Shown piece by piece: positions 18,652 through 27,418 of a DNA stretch of 64,000 nucleotides (the first letter of the stretch is position 1; each line of letters begins with the position of its first letter). The translations under genes were made by a program, and so were the position numbers. The notes under the pieces were generated by a model, which was not told the DNA's origin, ran no database searches, and saw only the letters and a program-made list of their open reading frames with translations. Origin of the DNA: JARRQJ01 sp963810615 (GTDB lineage: Bacteria; Pseudomonadota; Gammaproteobacteria; DRLM01). The stretch spans positions 62,001-126,000 of the forward strand of contig CAWEOA010000007.1 in the NCBI GenBank assembly GCA_963810615.1, written 5' to 3'.

Positions 18652-18697
18652 CTATTTCCTAGGAAATAGTCGGGGGTATTGCTTACCGAACGGTAAG
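18652..18697. promoter_or_regulatory. Two adjacent palindromes, operator-like
   Basis: CTATTTCCTAGGAAATAG (18652-18669) is a perfect 18-bp palindrome. CTTACCG-AA-CGGTAAG (18682-18697) is a 7-bp inverted repeat with a 2-bp centre, the size and symmetry of a dimeric-repressor operator. No cognate regulator can be named. Confidence 0.35.
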
Positions 18698-19027
18698 TAA
18701 ATTGTAATTGAAAATAATATTTTCGCGTGTTATTGGTGCTGATAATAAATAGAGCGGGTGCCTAAAGAAGAACAATACTTCATGGTTACCGATGACCCAG
18801 CTCAATGGGAAATGCATCTCTGCCGCGGGCGGATAATCACTTGGCTGTCCGCTGCATTTATATTTCGAATGCAAAAGTACAAAGTATTTGAATGGCATTG
18901 ATGCGGTGAGGCGAAGATGTCCGCAAGCGGAGGTGATTTATCGTTAGGCTTTATAAGCCTAGCCGCCGCTGAAGTACAACAGGCTTAATAATTCTAAGAA
19001 AATAATATTAACGGGGGGGACGGATCC

Positions 19028-22000
19028 ATGAAGATCCTTAAGCGCGCCGGTTTTTCCAATAAACTTTTAGTCCTGCTGGTTGCATTGTTACACGCAGGTT
19101 CCTTGTTTGCCGCCACCGGTTACGAATCCATCTCGCCCGACCAGCCTGAATACATGCCCGGCGATACGGCGATGATCTCCGGTGTAGGTTTCGAGCCCAA
19201 CCATGCGATCGAGGTTCAGGTCATTCGCGTCGATGGCAGCATCATGACCGGAAATGGAACCGAGACGCCGGGGAGCGACACGGTCACCACCGATGCCACC
19301 GGCCATTTTGCCTATTCCTATCTCCTCGCCGGTGGCGACAGGAGTGTTTATAACGGAATTTTAACCGCGAATGCCGTTGATCCCGATTCAAGCACCACGC
19401 TGGCCACTGCCACGTTTATCGATGGCGACGAATTCGTGGTTCAGGGTTGTGACTCCAATAGTCACAACGATCATTGCAACCCGGATACCGTCGCCTCAGG
19501 ATGGGCGGGCGGCTCCAATCCGATCAACGGCTGGACCTCGGGCGAGCTGCAGGGCTGGCAGCCGCTGGATAATGTGCCTTTCCGCGTCAGACTCGATCTG
19601 AAAGAGGCACAGGCCGGCATCATCAATATCACCACGATGCAGGATTACTCGACGTCGGTGGGTGGCGCGACCGTGCTGGCCATCGACTCCGCCAGCGATT
19701 TTTATGTGGGAGTGGGACCGAGTGGATCCGGTACAGAAGGTGATCTAAGCAAGAGTTGCGTAATAGGTACGGCGGGCGACGTTCCCTCGCCAGGAACGCC
19801 CTGTATCGTGTCGGGACCCACCTATTCCGGCGGCGATCCCAATGAAATCCAGTATTCATGGTCCATCCTCTTCGACAGCTCAGAGGTGGGCGGCAACAAC
19901 AGTAAATGGGGGCTGTACTGGTTGGCGCATCTAAATGGCGGTGCCAATACCTTTCCCGGGCCGAACGGCAAGATCTATACCACCACATCCCAGACCCAGA
20001 ATCATACGGTGGATGTCAAACTCGCCGCTGACGATGATCATGACGGCGTGACCAACGACGATGATCATTGCGGGAGCACCCCTGGTGGCGAAGAAGTCGA
20101 TCATCATCACGGCGATGATCATGAAGGTTGCGGATATTCCGATTTTGATTATGACCACGATGGTGTGAGCAACGGCCATGATCTTTGCCCCGGTACCGCC
20201 ATGGGCGCCACAGTTGATACCGACGGCTGTTCAGCCGAGCAACTCGGTCCCTATACCTTGACGATCAGCACGACCGGTACGGGTTCCGGCACTACCTCGG
20301 GGGCCGGCAGCTATACTTATGGTCAAACCGCTTCCGTATCCGCCAGCGCCGCCACGGGATCTACCTTCGGCGGTTGGAGCGGTAGCGATGCGGCGGATTG
20401 CTCGAGCGGTTCTGTCGTGATGAATGCCAATAAGAGCTGCACGGCGACCTTTACCCTCAACACCTACACCTTGACACTGGGCACCGCGGGCACGGGTGCC
20501 GGTACGGTGAGCGGTGGCGGCACCTATAACTACGGTGATACCGCGACGGTGACGGCCACCGCGAGCGCCGGTTCGACCTTCGCCGGTTGGAGCGGTGCCG
20601 ATGGCGCGGAGTGCACCGGCGGGTCGGTGGCGATGACCGCCGACAAGAGCTGCACGGCGACGTTTACCCTCAATACCAACACCTTGACACTGGGCACCGC
20701 GGGCACGGGTGCTGGCACGGTGAGCGGCGGCGGCACCTATAACTACGGTGATACCGCGACGGTGACGGCCACCGCGAGCGCCGGTTCGACCTTCGCCGGT
20801 TGGAGCGGTGCCGATGGCGCGGAGTGCACCGGCGGGTCGGTGGCGATGACCGCCGACAAGAGTTGTACGGCGACGTTTACCCTCAACACCTACACCTTGA
20901 CACTGGGCACCGCGGGCACGGGTGCCGGTACGGTGAGCGGTGGCGGCACCTATAACTACGGTGATACCGCGACGGTGACGGCCACCGCGAGTGCCGGTTC
21001 GACCTTCGCCGGTTGGAGCGGCGCCGATGGCGCGGAGTGCACCGGCGGGTTGGTGGCGATGACCGCCGACAAGAGTTGCACGGCGACGTTTACCCTCAAC
21101 ACCTACACCTTGACACTGGGCAGCGCGGGCACGGGTGCTGGCACGGTGAGCGGTGGCGGAACCTATGGTTTCGGATCCGCGGCTGCGGTTGTGGCTACGG
21201 CCAACGCAGGTTCCACCTTCAGTGGTTGGTCGGGTCCCGATGCGGCGGAATGCGCCGGTGGTTCCGTGATGATGGTGTCGGATAAGAGCTGTATCGCGAC
21301 CTTCACCCTCGATACCTATACCTTGGCCATTGCCACGGCCGGTAGCGGCTCGGGTACGGTCTCGGGTGCGGGTACCTATAATTCCGGCGATAGCGCAGCT
21401 GTGGCGGCGACTGCTGCCGCCGGTTCTACTTTCGCCGGCTGGAGCGGCGCCGATGCCGCTGAATGTGCGGCGGGTTCGGTGGTGATGAATGCGGACAAGA
21501 GCTGTACCGCTACCTTCACGCTCAATACCTATACCCTGACGATTACCACCTCGGGCTCCGGTTCGGGTACCTTGAGCGGCGGCGGCAGCTATGATTACGG
21601 TGCCACGGCCACGGTTTCCGCGACGGCCCATACCGATTCCACTTTCAGCGGCTGGTCAGGTCCCGATGCCGCGGAGTGTGCGGCGGGTTCGGTGGTGATG
21701 AATGCTGACAAAAGCTGCACCGCGACCTTTACGCTTATTACTTATACCTTGACCATCGATACGGTGGGGACGGGTACAGGTACGGTGAGCGGCGACGGCA
21801 GCTATGATTACGGTACCACCGCTACAGTCTCCGCCATCGCCGCAGCGGGTTCCAGCTTCGACGGTTGGACGGGTCCCGATGCCGTGGACTGTGCGGCGGG
21901 TTCCGTGGTGATGAATGCGGATAAGAGTTGTACCGCGACCTTCACGCTCCACACTTATGCCTTAACTATCGACACTGCGGGGACGGGTTCAGGTACGGTG

Positions 22001-23197
22001 AGTGGTGCGGGATCGTATAACTACGGCAGCACCGCGACGGTGACGGCGACGGCGGCTGCAGGGTCCAGCTTCGACGGTTGGACGGGGCCTGACGGGGCGG
22101 ATTGTGCCAGCGGCACGGTGACGATGAACGCCGACAAGAGTTGCACGGCAACGTTCACGCTGGTGACGCCGCCTACTACCTACACACTGATGTTGAATAC
22201 GACTGGTTCCGGTTCAGGTACGGTTTCGGGTGGGGGCAGCTATAACGCGGGCGACACGGTGACTCTGGTGGCAACCGCCGCCAGCGGATCGAGCTTCGTC
22301 GGCTGGAGCGGGGATCCGGGCTGTAGCGATGGCACGGTTACCATGGATGCCAATAAGAGTTGCACGGCAACGTTCACCGCGGAGTGGACCGCTGCAGGCT
22401 GCCAGCCCACTTACACCGCGACGGCCAGCGGTCTTCCCGACCTGATCATGACCAAATTGTCGTATGGCGTCTTGAATATCAAACGTAATGCCGGCACCAA
22501 TGTCATGGTCACGGACACGACTAAGAACGTGGGTAGTTCAAAAGCCACTAAGTTCGTCATTGCCTATCATTTCTCCAAAGACATGCTCTTTGGCAACGGC
22601 GACGATGTGGTTTCGGCGTCCAAACGGACGGTCATCTCCTTGAATCCGGGGGCGAGCAACGCCTGGCCCAGCACCAGCGTGGTGATCCCCGCGGATGCGC
22701 GACCAGGGATCTATCATATGTATGCCAAGGCCGATGAGGATGTCACCGGTACTTATGCAGTGACCGAGTCGAATGAGGACAACAACTGGATGTGTTCCAC
22801 CACCACCATCGAGATCCCTGATCCCGACCTGGTGATGTCGCAGGTCAGCATCTTCACCTATAACGTGAATGTCGGTGAAAGCATGGTGATATTGGACTCG
22901 ATGACGAATCGGGGTGGTTCGCAGGCCTTGAGCTTTGATATAGGCTACGTCTTATCTCCGAACAACATTATCGGCGACGGCGATGATATCCGTTTGCCGA
23001 CAACCCGGACCCTGGATGTTCTGAATGTAGGCGCCACCAGTACCGCCTCGACCTCGGTAACGATACCCGCGGACGTGCCGCCGGGTGTCTATTACGTGGG
23101 TGCCGTCGCGGACATCGATGGTACGGTGGTTGAACTCAGTGAAGCGAACAATACGGGGAAGGCGAGCAGCACCGTTACGGTGATCAGTCCGCCTTGA
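19028..23197 (+). CDS. Large secreted protein: TSP3-like region, ten tandem 71-residue repeats and two CARDB domains
   Basis: Predicted exported protein of 1389 residues with a signal peptide ending near SLFA. Residues about 30-335 are an Ig-like and unassigned beta-rich region. Residues about 336-400 hold thrombospondin type 3-like calcium motifs (DDDHDGVTNDDDH, DYDHDGVSNGHD) with a His-rich insert. Residues 409-1120 are ten repeats beginning YTLTL and ending CTATFTLNT, each with a GWSG motif and a Cys pair. They resemble divergent InlB B-repeats (Flg_new_2/PF18998-like). Residues about 1136-1389 are two CARDB domains. No sortase, PEP-CTERM or membrane anchor is seen at the C-terminus. A role as adhesin or matrix protein is inferred. 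The start has a G-run rather than a canonical Shine-Dalgarno. Confidence 0.85.
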   Translation: MKILKRAGFSNKLLVLLVALLHAGSLFAATGYESISPDQPEYMPGDTAMISGVGFEPNHAIEVQVIRVDGSIMTGNGTETPGSDTVTTDATGHFAYSYLLAGGDRSVYNGILTANAVDPDSSTTLATATFIDGDEFVVQGCDSNSHNDHCNPDTVASGWAGGSNPINGWTSGELQGWQPLDNVPFRVRLDLKEAQAGIINITTMQDYSTSVGGATVLAIDSASDFYVGVGPSGSGTEGDLSKSCVIGTAGDVPSPGTPCIVSGPTYSGGDPNEIQYSWSILFDSSEVGGNNSKWGLYWLAHLNGGANTFPGPNGKIYTTTSQTQNHTVDVKLAADDDHDGVTNDDDHCGSTPGGEEVDHHHGDDHEGCGYSDFDYDHDGVSNGHDLCPGTAMGATVDTDGCSAEQLGPYTLTISTTGTGSGTTSGAGSYTYGQTASVSASAATGSTFGGWSGSDAADCSSGSVVMNANKSCTATFTLNTYTLTLGTAGTGAGTVSGGGTYNYGDTATVTATASAGSTFAGWSGADGAECTGGSVAMTADKSCTATFTLNTNTLTLGTAGTGAGTVSGGGTYNYGDTATVTATASAGSTFAGWSGADGAECTGGSVAMTADKSCTATFTLNTYTLTLGTAGTGAGTVSGGGTYNYGDTATVTATASAGSTFAGWSGADGAECTGGLVAMTADKSCTATFTLNTYTLTLGSAGTGAGTVSGGGTYGFGSAAAVVATANAGSTFSGWSGPDAAECAGGSVMMVSDKSCIATFTLDTYTLAIATAGSGSGTVSGAGTYNSGDSAAVAATAAAGSTFAGWSGADAAECAAGSVVMNADKSCTATFTLNTYTLTITTSGSGSGTLSGGGSYDYGATATVSATAHTDSTFSGWSGPDAAECAAGSVVMNADKSCTATFTLITYTLTIDTVGTGTGTVSGDGSYDYGTTATVSAIAAAGSSFDGWTGPDAVDCAAGSVVMNADKSCTATFTLHTYALTIDTAGTGSGTVSGAGSYNYGSTATVTATAAAGSSFDGWTGPDGADCASGTVTMNADKSCTATFTLVTPPTTYTLMLNTTGSGSGTVSGGGSYNAGDTVTLVATAASGSSFVGWSGDPGCSDGTVTMDANKSCTATFTAEWTAAGCQPTYTATASGLPDLIMTKLSYGVLNIKRNAGTNVMVTDTTKNVGSSKATKFVIAYHFSKDMLFGNGDDVVSASKRTVISLNPGASNAWPSTSVVIPADARPGIYHMYAKADEDVTGTYAVTESNEDNNWMCSTTTIEIPDPDLVMSQVSIFTYNVNVGESMVILDSMTNRGGSQALSFDIGYVLSPNNIIGDGDDIRLPTTRTLDVLNVGATSTASTSVTIPADVPPGVYYVGAVADIDGTVVELSEANNTGKASSTVTVISPP
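20252..22387 (+). repeat. Ten tandem 213-bp coding repeats
   Basis: Units start at 20252, 20465, 20678, 20891, 21104, 21317, 21530, 21743, 21956 and 22181. A 12-bp insert precedes the last, which is 207 bp. Units 2, 3 and 4 are nearly identical in DNA, while the outer units have diverged, as expected from recent internal duplication or gene conversion in the array. Confidence 0.95.
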
Positions 23198-23217
23198 TGT
23201 AGGGTGGGGGTGTGTGT

Positions 23218-23249
23218 GCGCTGCCGTTGTTGACTTGAGACGGCAGCGC
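23218..23249 (+). repeat. GC-rich hairpin 20 nt after the repeat-protein gene
   Basis: A perfect 10-bp GCGCTGCCGT/ACGGCAGCGC stem with a 12-nt loop. A related hairpin lies at the same distance after the second CARDB gene (27126-27162). Confidence 0.6.
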
Positions 23250-23352
23250 GGCACGGAATGCTTCTATACTTACCGCCAGGCTCCGAGTGGCGATACCGTG
23301 TGGTAACGATCGGAAACGCAAAAAAGCGTGGTAATGGATAATAACGATTAAA

Positions 23353-23381
23353 GAAGGCGGAGAGATCCGTCTTCTTTTTTT
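23353..23381 (+). terminator. Intrinsic terminator for the repeat-protein gene
   Basis: GAAGGCGG (23353-23360) pairs with CCGTCTTC (23367-23374) with one G-U pair and a 6-nt loop, followed by seven T. Confidence 0.8.
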
Positions 23382-23448
23382 ATATCAAAAATCAGACGGG
23401 CCTCTGCATGGGATAAGCGGATTTCAAGCTGCTGCGATTCCCGCGATC

Positions 23449-24474
23449 TTATGACTGTGCCTGGCCGGTTTCCCGCCAACTTTGAAATCCGCCGTCCAGG
23501 GCGATGGCCCGGCCAAAGCCGATATCGCGCAGGGTCGCGGCGGCGAGGGTGGAAATCTTGCCGTAGTCGCAGTAGACCAGGATGCGCCGCGTAGGGTCGG
23601 GGAGCAGTTCGTTGACGCGTAACTCTAGCTGGCCGCGCGGTATACTGATGGCGCCGGGAATATGGCCTTGTTCAAAGGCATGTTGCTCACGCACATCGAC
23701 GATCACCAGCGGTTCGCCGGGATTGTCCAGCAATTCTCTCAGCTGAGCGATGGACATGAAAACGGTTTTAGCGGCGGCCGCCGCGATCAATTGATTGATG
23801 GATTTACCGCCGCTGCGATTGGTGCGCAAGGCCTCGGTGATGTGAGTTGGCATTTTCAGGTTCAGGGCGTTCATCAGTTCGATGAACTCGGCGCGATCCT
23901 TTTTCTGCAGGCGCGGATTTGCGGCAATCTCCTTGGCGAGAGTGGAGTGGGTCTGGCCCTTGTAATCATGGGCGGGGTAGACCGGCAGCTCGGGCGGCAG
24001 CTTAAGGATCTTATTGAACAGGCTGTCATAGAGTTTCGAGGCATCGCCGCCGGGTAGATCGGAGCGGCCGGTACCACCCACCAACAGGGTATCGCCGGTC
24101 AGGATGCGATCCGCCAGCAGAACGCTGATGGAATCTTCGGTATGGCCCGGGGTGTAGAGGATGGCGAGGCGCAGCTTGCCGACGATAATCGTCTCGCCGT
24201 CATCGACTCGGATGTCGATAAACGGAGCGGGACTGTTGCGATGCATGATCACCGGAATGCCGAGGCGTTCGCCCAGCTCATGACTGGCGGAGAAGTGATC
24301 GGCATGGGTATGAGTGTCCAGTAGATACTGAAGACGCAGACCTTCCCGCGCGGCGACGGCGAGGTAGCGGTCGATCTGATCGCTCAAGGGATCGACAACG
24401 ATGGCCTGATAGGTTTCCTTACAACCGATCAAATAGGATTTGCATCCGCCGCTGCTTATCTGTTCAAAATACAT
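23449..24474 (-). CDS. ETHE1-type persulfide dioxygenase fused to a rhodanese domain
   Basis: Predicted cytoplasmic sulfur enzyme of 341 residues. The N-terminal metallo-beta-lactamase fold (about 1-225) has the HTHADH motif, TPGHTEDSI, TGDTLLVGGTGRSDL and PAHDYKG, which together match the ETHE1/persulfide dioxygenase group rather than glyoxalase II. The C-terminal rhodanese domain (about 245-341) has DVRE, HIPGAI and the loop VYCDYGKIS with the catalytic Cys. Such fusions couple sulfane-sulfur transfer with oxidation of glutathione persulfide. The ATG at 24474 has AGGAGA upstream. It lies opposite to and between the two CARDB genes. Confidence 0.88.
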   Translation of the reverse strand: MYFEQISSGGCKSYLIGCKETYQAIVVDPLSDQIDRYLAVAAREGLRLQYLLDTHTHADHFSASHELGERLGIPVIMHRNSPAPFIDIRVDDGETIIVGKLRLAILYTPGHTEDSISVLLADRILTGDTLLVGGTGRSDLPGGDASKLYDSLFNKILKLPPELPVYPAHDYKGQTHSTLAKEIAANPRLQKKDRAEFIELMNALNLKMPTHITEALRTNRSGGKSINQLIAAAAAKTVFMSIAQLRELLDNPGEPLVIVDVREQHAFEQGHIPGAISIPRGQLELRVNELLPDPTRRILVYCDYGKISTLAAATLRDIGFGRAIALDGGFQSWRETGQAQS

Positions 24475-24477
24475 CAC

Positions 24478-25042
24478 CTTGTCTCCTGAGAATTTGAGGG
24501 CTCAATTCAAACTTTTTACTCCAATTGAACATGTTATGGAAGAATCTTAATTCGCCTCATCAGAATAGCGGCTCCGACCCGTAGTTTCTGTTTCAGGACG
24601 GGGGTACCGATCTAGGTTGCCACTAGCCGCGTGGAAGGCCAAGGCAGCTGGTTGGTCAGGGCGCCATTGGGCCGATTTCCTGAAGTAGTTCCATGTCCCT
24701 AGAGGCGTTTTCAAAAGCCAATATTATTCCATGGGCTATACGGTACTTGTGATTCTTAGGGTGTGGTTTTTCTTCTAAGGTCTTACGATCGAAATTCGCG
24801 TTCCTCGGTCCAACGACAAGATACCTCAAATCCCACAGTATTTTGTTCAGGGTATATTCAGGAATGGGATGCGCTAGCCTGCGGAAATCGCTGTGACCTG
24901 TTTGTGACTACTCCTATGTTAGTGTGTATGGCAAATGACTACTTGTGTAAGCGAATTTTCGCTGCGGGTATGTCATCGAGTTGCTATTACTGAAACGGTG
25001 CCCGTTTTAAAAAAATTCCACGTAAATCCGGGAGGGTGAACC
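24478..25042. other. 565-bp non-coding region between divergent genes
   Basis: It should carry the promoters for the dioxygenase/rhodanese gene and the second CARDB gene. A short open frame at 24763-24993 has no recognisable features and is not called. An AAACGG-TGC-CCGTTT stem followed by seven A lies at about 25000. The strong GGGAGGGTG at 25030-25038 is the ribosome-binding site of the next gene. Confidence 0.5.
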
Positions 25043-27106
25043 ATGAAGTCTAAACAATCAATAAAGTGGGGCTGCTTGGGACTTGGCATGTTTATGCTGT
25101 CAACAGTTCCAGTCTATGCGGATTCGGTAGCCGTCAATTTCGAAAGTCCTGGTTACACGGTAGGCAACATCAATGGCCAGGATGGCTGGAGCAAAACTGG
25201 TCCGTATGATGCCGCGGTAGTAAGTAACACCTACGGCTATTCAACATTCGGTTCTCAGGTATTAAGAATCTCAAATGCGATTACAACGGGATCATTCGGT
25301 GATCAGACGTTTGCTAAGCCCTTGACTGATGCGGTCGGTGAGGCGGATGCCACCAATGGGACTTTCCCCCCGGGTCTGCTGCAACGATATTACGTGATGC
25401 AGTTCGATATCGCTTCCGCCGATCCGGCTGCCCAGCAGCCCGGTCTTGCAATATCGGTATCACCCGATAGAGGTGATGGCTCGCGGATGAGCTATTTGAG
25501 CTTTGTCGACGGGGCAAGTGGCATCGATGTCACCTTCTACGATGTCCAGGGGTCAGACAATCCCGCTAATTTTGTCCCGACGGTAGTGGCGACCGGCCTT
25601 GATAGGAGTGAGCCGCATACCATTAAACTCACAATGCAAGTCAATGACGGTCCGTCTAATGACATCGTCAATGTTTATATCGACGGTAATCTCGTTCATA
25701 CCGGGAGTACCTGGGAAAACTATTACCGTTACGATAGCGAGGCCTCCGCCGAGCAAAGCCCGCGTATCGTAAAATCGGTGATTTTCAGATCGGCCGGCAC
25801 CGCAGCGCCAGCTACCCTCGGGGCGGGATTCTTGTTCGACAATGTTTCTCTGACCTCTTCTTATCCGCCCTTGGCCAACGGCAGCTTCGAGGACGGACCG
25901 GGCGGCAGTTACGCCTACATAGCGGGCGGTTCCTCATCCTTGACTGATTGGCTGACTACGCTAAACGGTGTCGAGTGGTTCGATCCCGGTTTTTACGGGT
26001 GGGGTTCAGCTAAAGATGGAACTTACGCTGTGGATCTTGCTCCCTATATTTATACGGGAGGCGGTGTTCAGAAGAGCATCGACACCGTGGCAGGGCAATA
26101 TTACAAGCTGCAGTTTTATGCCAGCACATTGGCCGCCAGCGGTAGGGACGGCACGGGGCAGGTGGATGTACTGGTAAATGGCAATTTGCAGCAGTCCTTT
26201 AGTCTCAAGAATACCAGTGCTACAGTGAGGTGGTATCAAAAGACGGTATATTTTGGAGCGACCAGTCCTACCACGACGATTGAGTTTCAGAATAATCAAG
26301 ATCCTTATATCCACTTTTCCTTAATAGATGCGGTCAGCGTCGCAGGACCGTTGCCACCGCCAGATCTCGACATCAGTTATTTATCGTTTGGCAGTGCTAA
26401 TGTCATCCGCAAGGCCGGCACCAATGTCTTGGTCGCCGATACGGTCGATAATTTGGGCGGTTCGCGGACAATAAAGTTCAAGGTGGGCTACCATCTCTCG
26501 ACTGACATGACCTACGGCAATGCGGACGACATCGCGTTTGCCCGTACCCGTTCCGTGAACTTCCTGGATCCAGGGTCGTCCAGCGCATGGCCCGGTACCA
26601 GCGTGGTCATTCCAGCGGAGACGCCTCCAGGTACCTATTATCTATGTGCCAAGGCCGATGTCGACGATGTCCAGCTCGAGGCGGATGAGGGCAACAACAC
26701 GGCTTGTACGACTGCCACCATTACGGTACCCAAGCCCGATCTGTACATATCGTCGTTCAGCAAATACACCTCGTCTGTGACTGCAGGGGACACGATGAAG
26801 GTGTCGGACTGGGTAAAGAATAAAGGGGGCTCGCAGGCCTTGGCGTTCGATGTCGGCTATACTCTGTCGCCAAACGGTATATGTGGTGATGGCGATGATC
26901 TTGCATTGCCGACGACGCGTTCCGTGGCTGTCCTGAATGCGGGGGCTTCAGATGCGGCATCGACTGACGTACTTGTCGATGTGCCGGCCGGCAGCTACTA
27001 CGTCTGTGCCGTCGCCGATGCCAGTGGCGTAGTCGATGAAAGCAATGAGGCAAATAACGCGAAACGGGCGAGCGGCAAAGTCACTGTGAGTGCTGCTGCC
27101 CCTTGA
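25043..27106 (+). CDS. Secreted protein with LamG-like, choice-of-anchor-C-like and two CARDB domains
   Basis: Predicted exported protein of 687 residues, with a signal peptide ending near PVYA. Residues about 27-275 resemble a concanavalin/LamG beta-sandwich (NFESPGYTVGNINGQDGW, LFDNVSLT). Residues about 280-435 resemble DUF642/choice-of-anchor C modules (LANGSFEDGPG, VDLAPY, ending SLIDAVSVAG). Residues about 441-687 are two CARDB domains clearly related to those at the end of the protein encoded at 19028-23197 (shared AGTN, NKGGSQALAFDVGYTLSP). A carbohydrate- or matrix-binding role is inferred. Confidence 0.8.
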   Translation: MKSKQSIKWGCLGLGMFMLSTVPVYADSVAVNFESPGYTVGNINGQDGWSKTGPYDAAVVSNTYGYSTFGSQVLRISNAITTGSFGDQTFAKPLTDAVGEADATNGTFPPGLLQRYYVMQFDIASADPAAQQPGLAISVSPDRGDGSRMSYLSFVDGASGIDVTFYDVQGSDNPANFVPTVVATGLDRSEPHTIKLTMQVNDGPSNDIVNVYIDGNLVHTGSTWENYYRYDSEASAEQSPRIVKSVIFRSAGTAAPATLGAGFLFDNVSLTSSYPPLANGSFEDGPGGSYAYIAGGSSSLTDWLTTLNGVEWFDPGFYGWGSAKDGTYAVDLAPYIYTGGGVQKSIDTVAGQYYKLQFYASTLAASGRDGTGQVDVLVNGNLQQSFSLKNTSATVRWYQKTVYFGATSPTTTIEFQNNQDPYIHFSLIDAVSVAGPLPPPDLDISYLSFGSANVIRKAGTNVLVADTVDNLGGSRTIKFKVGYHLSTDMTYGNADDIAFARTRSVNFLDPGSSSAWPGTSVVIPAETPPGTYYLCAKADVDDVQLEADEGNNTACTTATITVPKPDLYISSFSKYTSSVTAGDTMKVSDWVKNKGGSQALAFDVGYTLSPNGICGDGDDLALPTTRSVAVLNAGASDAASTDVLVDVPAGSYYVCAVADASGVVDESNEANNAKRASGKVTVSAAAP

Positions 27107-27125
27107 TAAATAAAGGAGTGATTGT

Positions 27126-27162
27126 GTGCGCTGCTGACGTGAATGTCGCGGCAGCAGCGCAC
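27126..27162 (+). repeat. GC-rich hairpin 20 nt after the second CARDB gene
   Basis: A perfect 11-bp GTGCGCTGCTG/CAGCAGCGCAC stem with a 15-nt loop. It is related in sequence and position to the hairpin at 23218-23249. Confidence 0.6.
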
Positions 27163-27190
27163 CACCCACTTGACAACTTGATGTGCCTCG

Positions 27191-27227
27191 ATACCCCATC
27201 GCGAGTCAGCGATGGGGTATTTTTTTT
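27191..27227 (+). terminator. Strong intrinsic terminator
   Basis: A perfect 12-bp stem (27191-27202 with 27209-27220) with a 6-nt loop GAGTCA is followed by eight T. It ends the second CARDB transcript. Confidence 0.92.
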
Positions 27228-27418
27228 CGTGTAGGCGCTGATCGTGGAGAGTGTCGTAAGCGTTTATATTACTTCGGCTTTGCGTCGTTGATTTCACCGC
27301 AGGGCGTAGTATCCCGAGGATACAATCGCGTTTATAGCGGTTATAGGCACCGCTTCATTGATGCCAAGCTGGCAGTTTTTCCGCAGGCGTTCGAAACAAC
27401 ATTTTCATTAATGTCATA

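Larger units (their letters stand above)
18356..19027. other. 672-bp non-coding region between fabB and the repeat protein
   Basis: No credible gene is seen. It holds the hairpin after fabB, a nested stem (18483-18489 with 18519-18525; inner 18494-18499 with 18506-18511) downstream of an extended -10-like TGGTATAAA (18435-18443), an 18-bp palindrome (18652-18669), an operator-like inverted repeat (18682-18697) and a stem with a 3-nt loop (18945-18961). The last 100 bp are A/T-rich and end in a G-run before the start codon of the next gene. Confidence 0.6.

Noticed and set aside
18700..19027. Possible c-di-GMP (GEMM) riboswitch in the leader of the repeat protein
   Set aside because: The conserved GEMM core and tetraloop-receptor segments could not be found. 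Only generic hairpins are present.
20231..21631. Long minus-strand open frame of 466 codons inside the repeat array
   Set aside because: It is a Gly/Arg/Thr-rich mirror of the tandem repeats on the plus strand. The plus frame has a signal peptide and recognisable domains.
24763..24993. 76-codon frame between the rhodanese-fusion and second CARDB genes
   Set aside because: No ribosome-binding site, no recognisable pattern and composition like random intergenic sequence.
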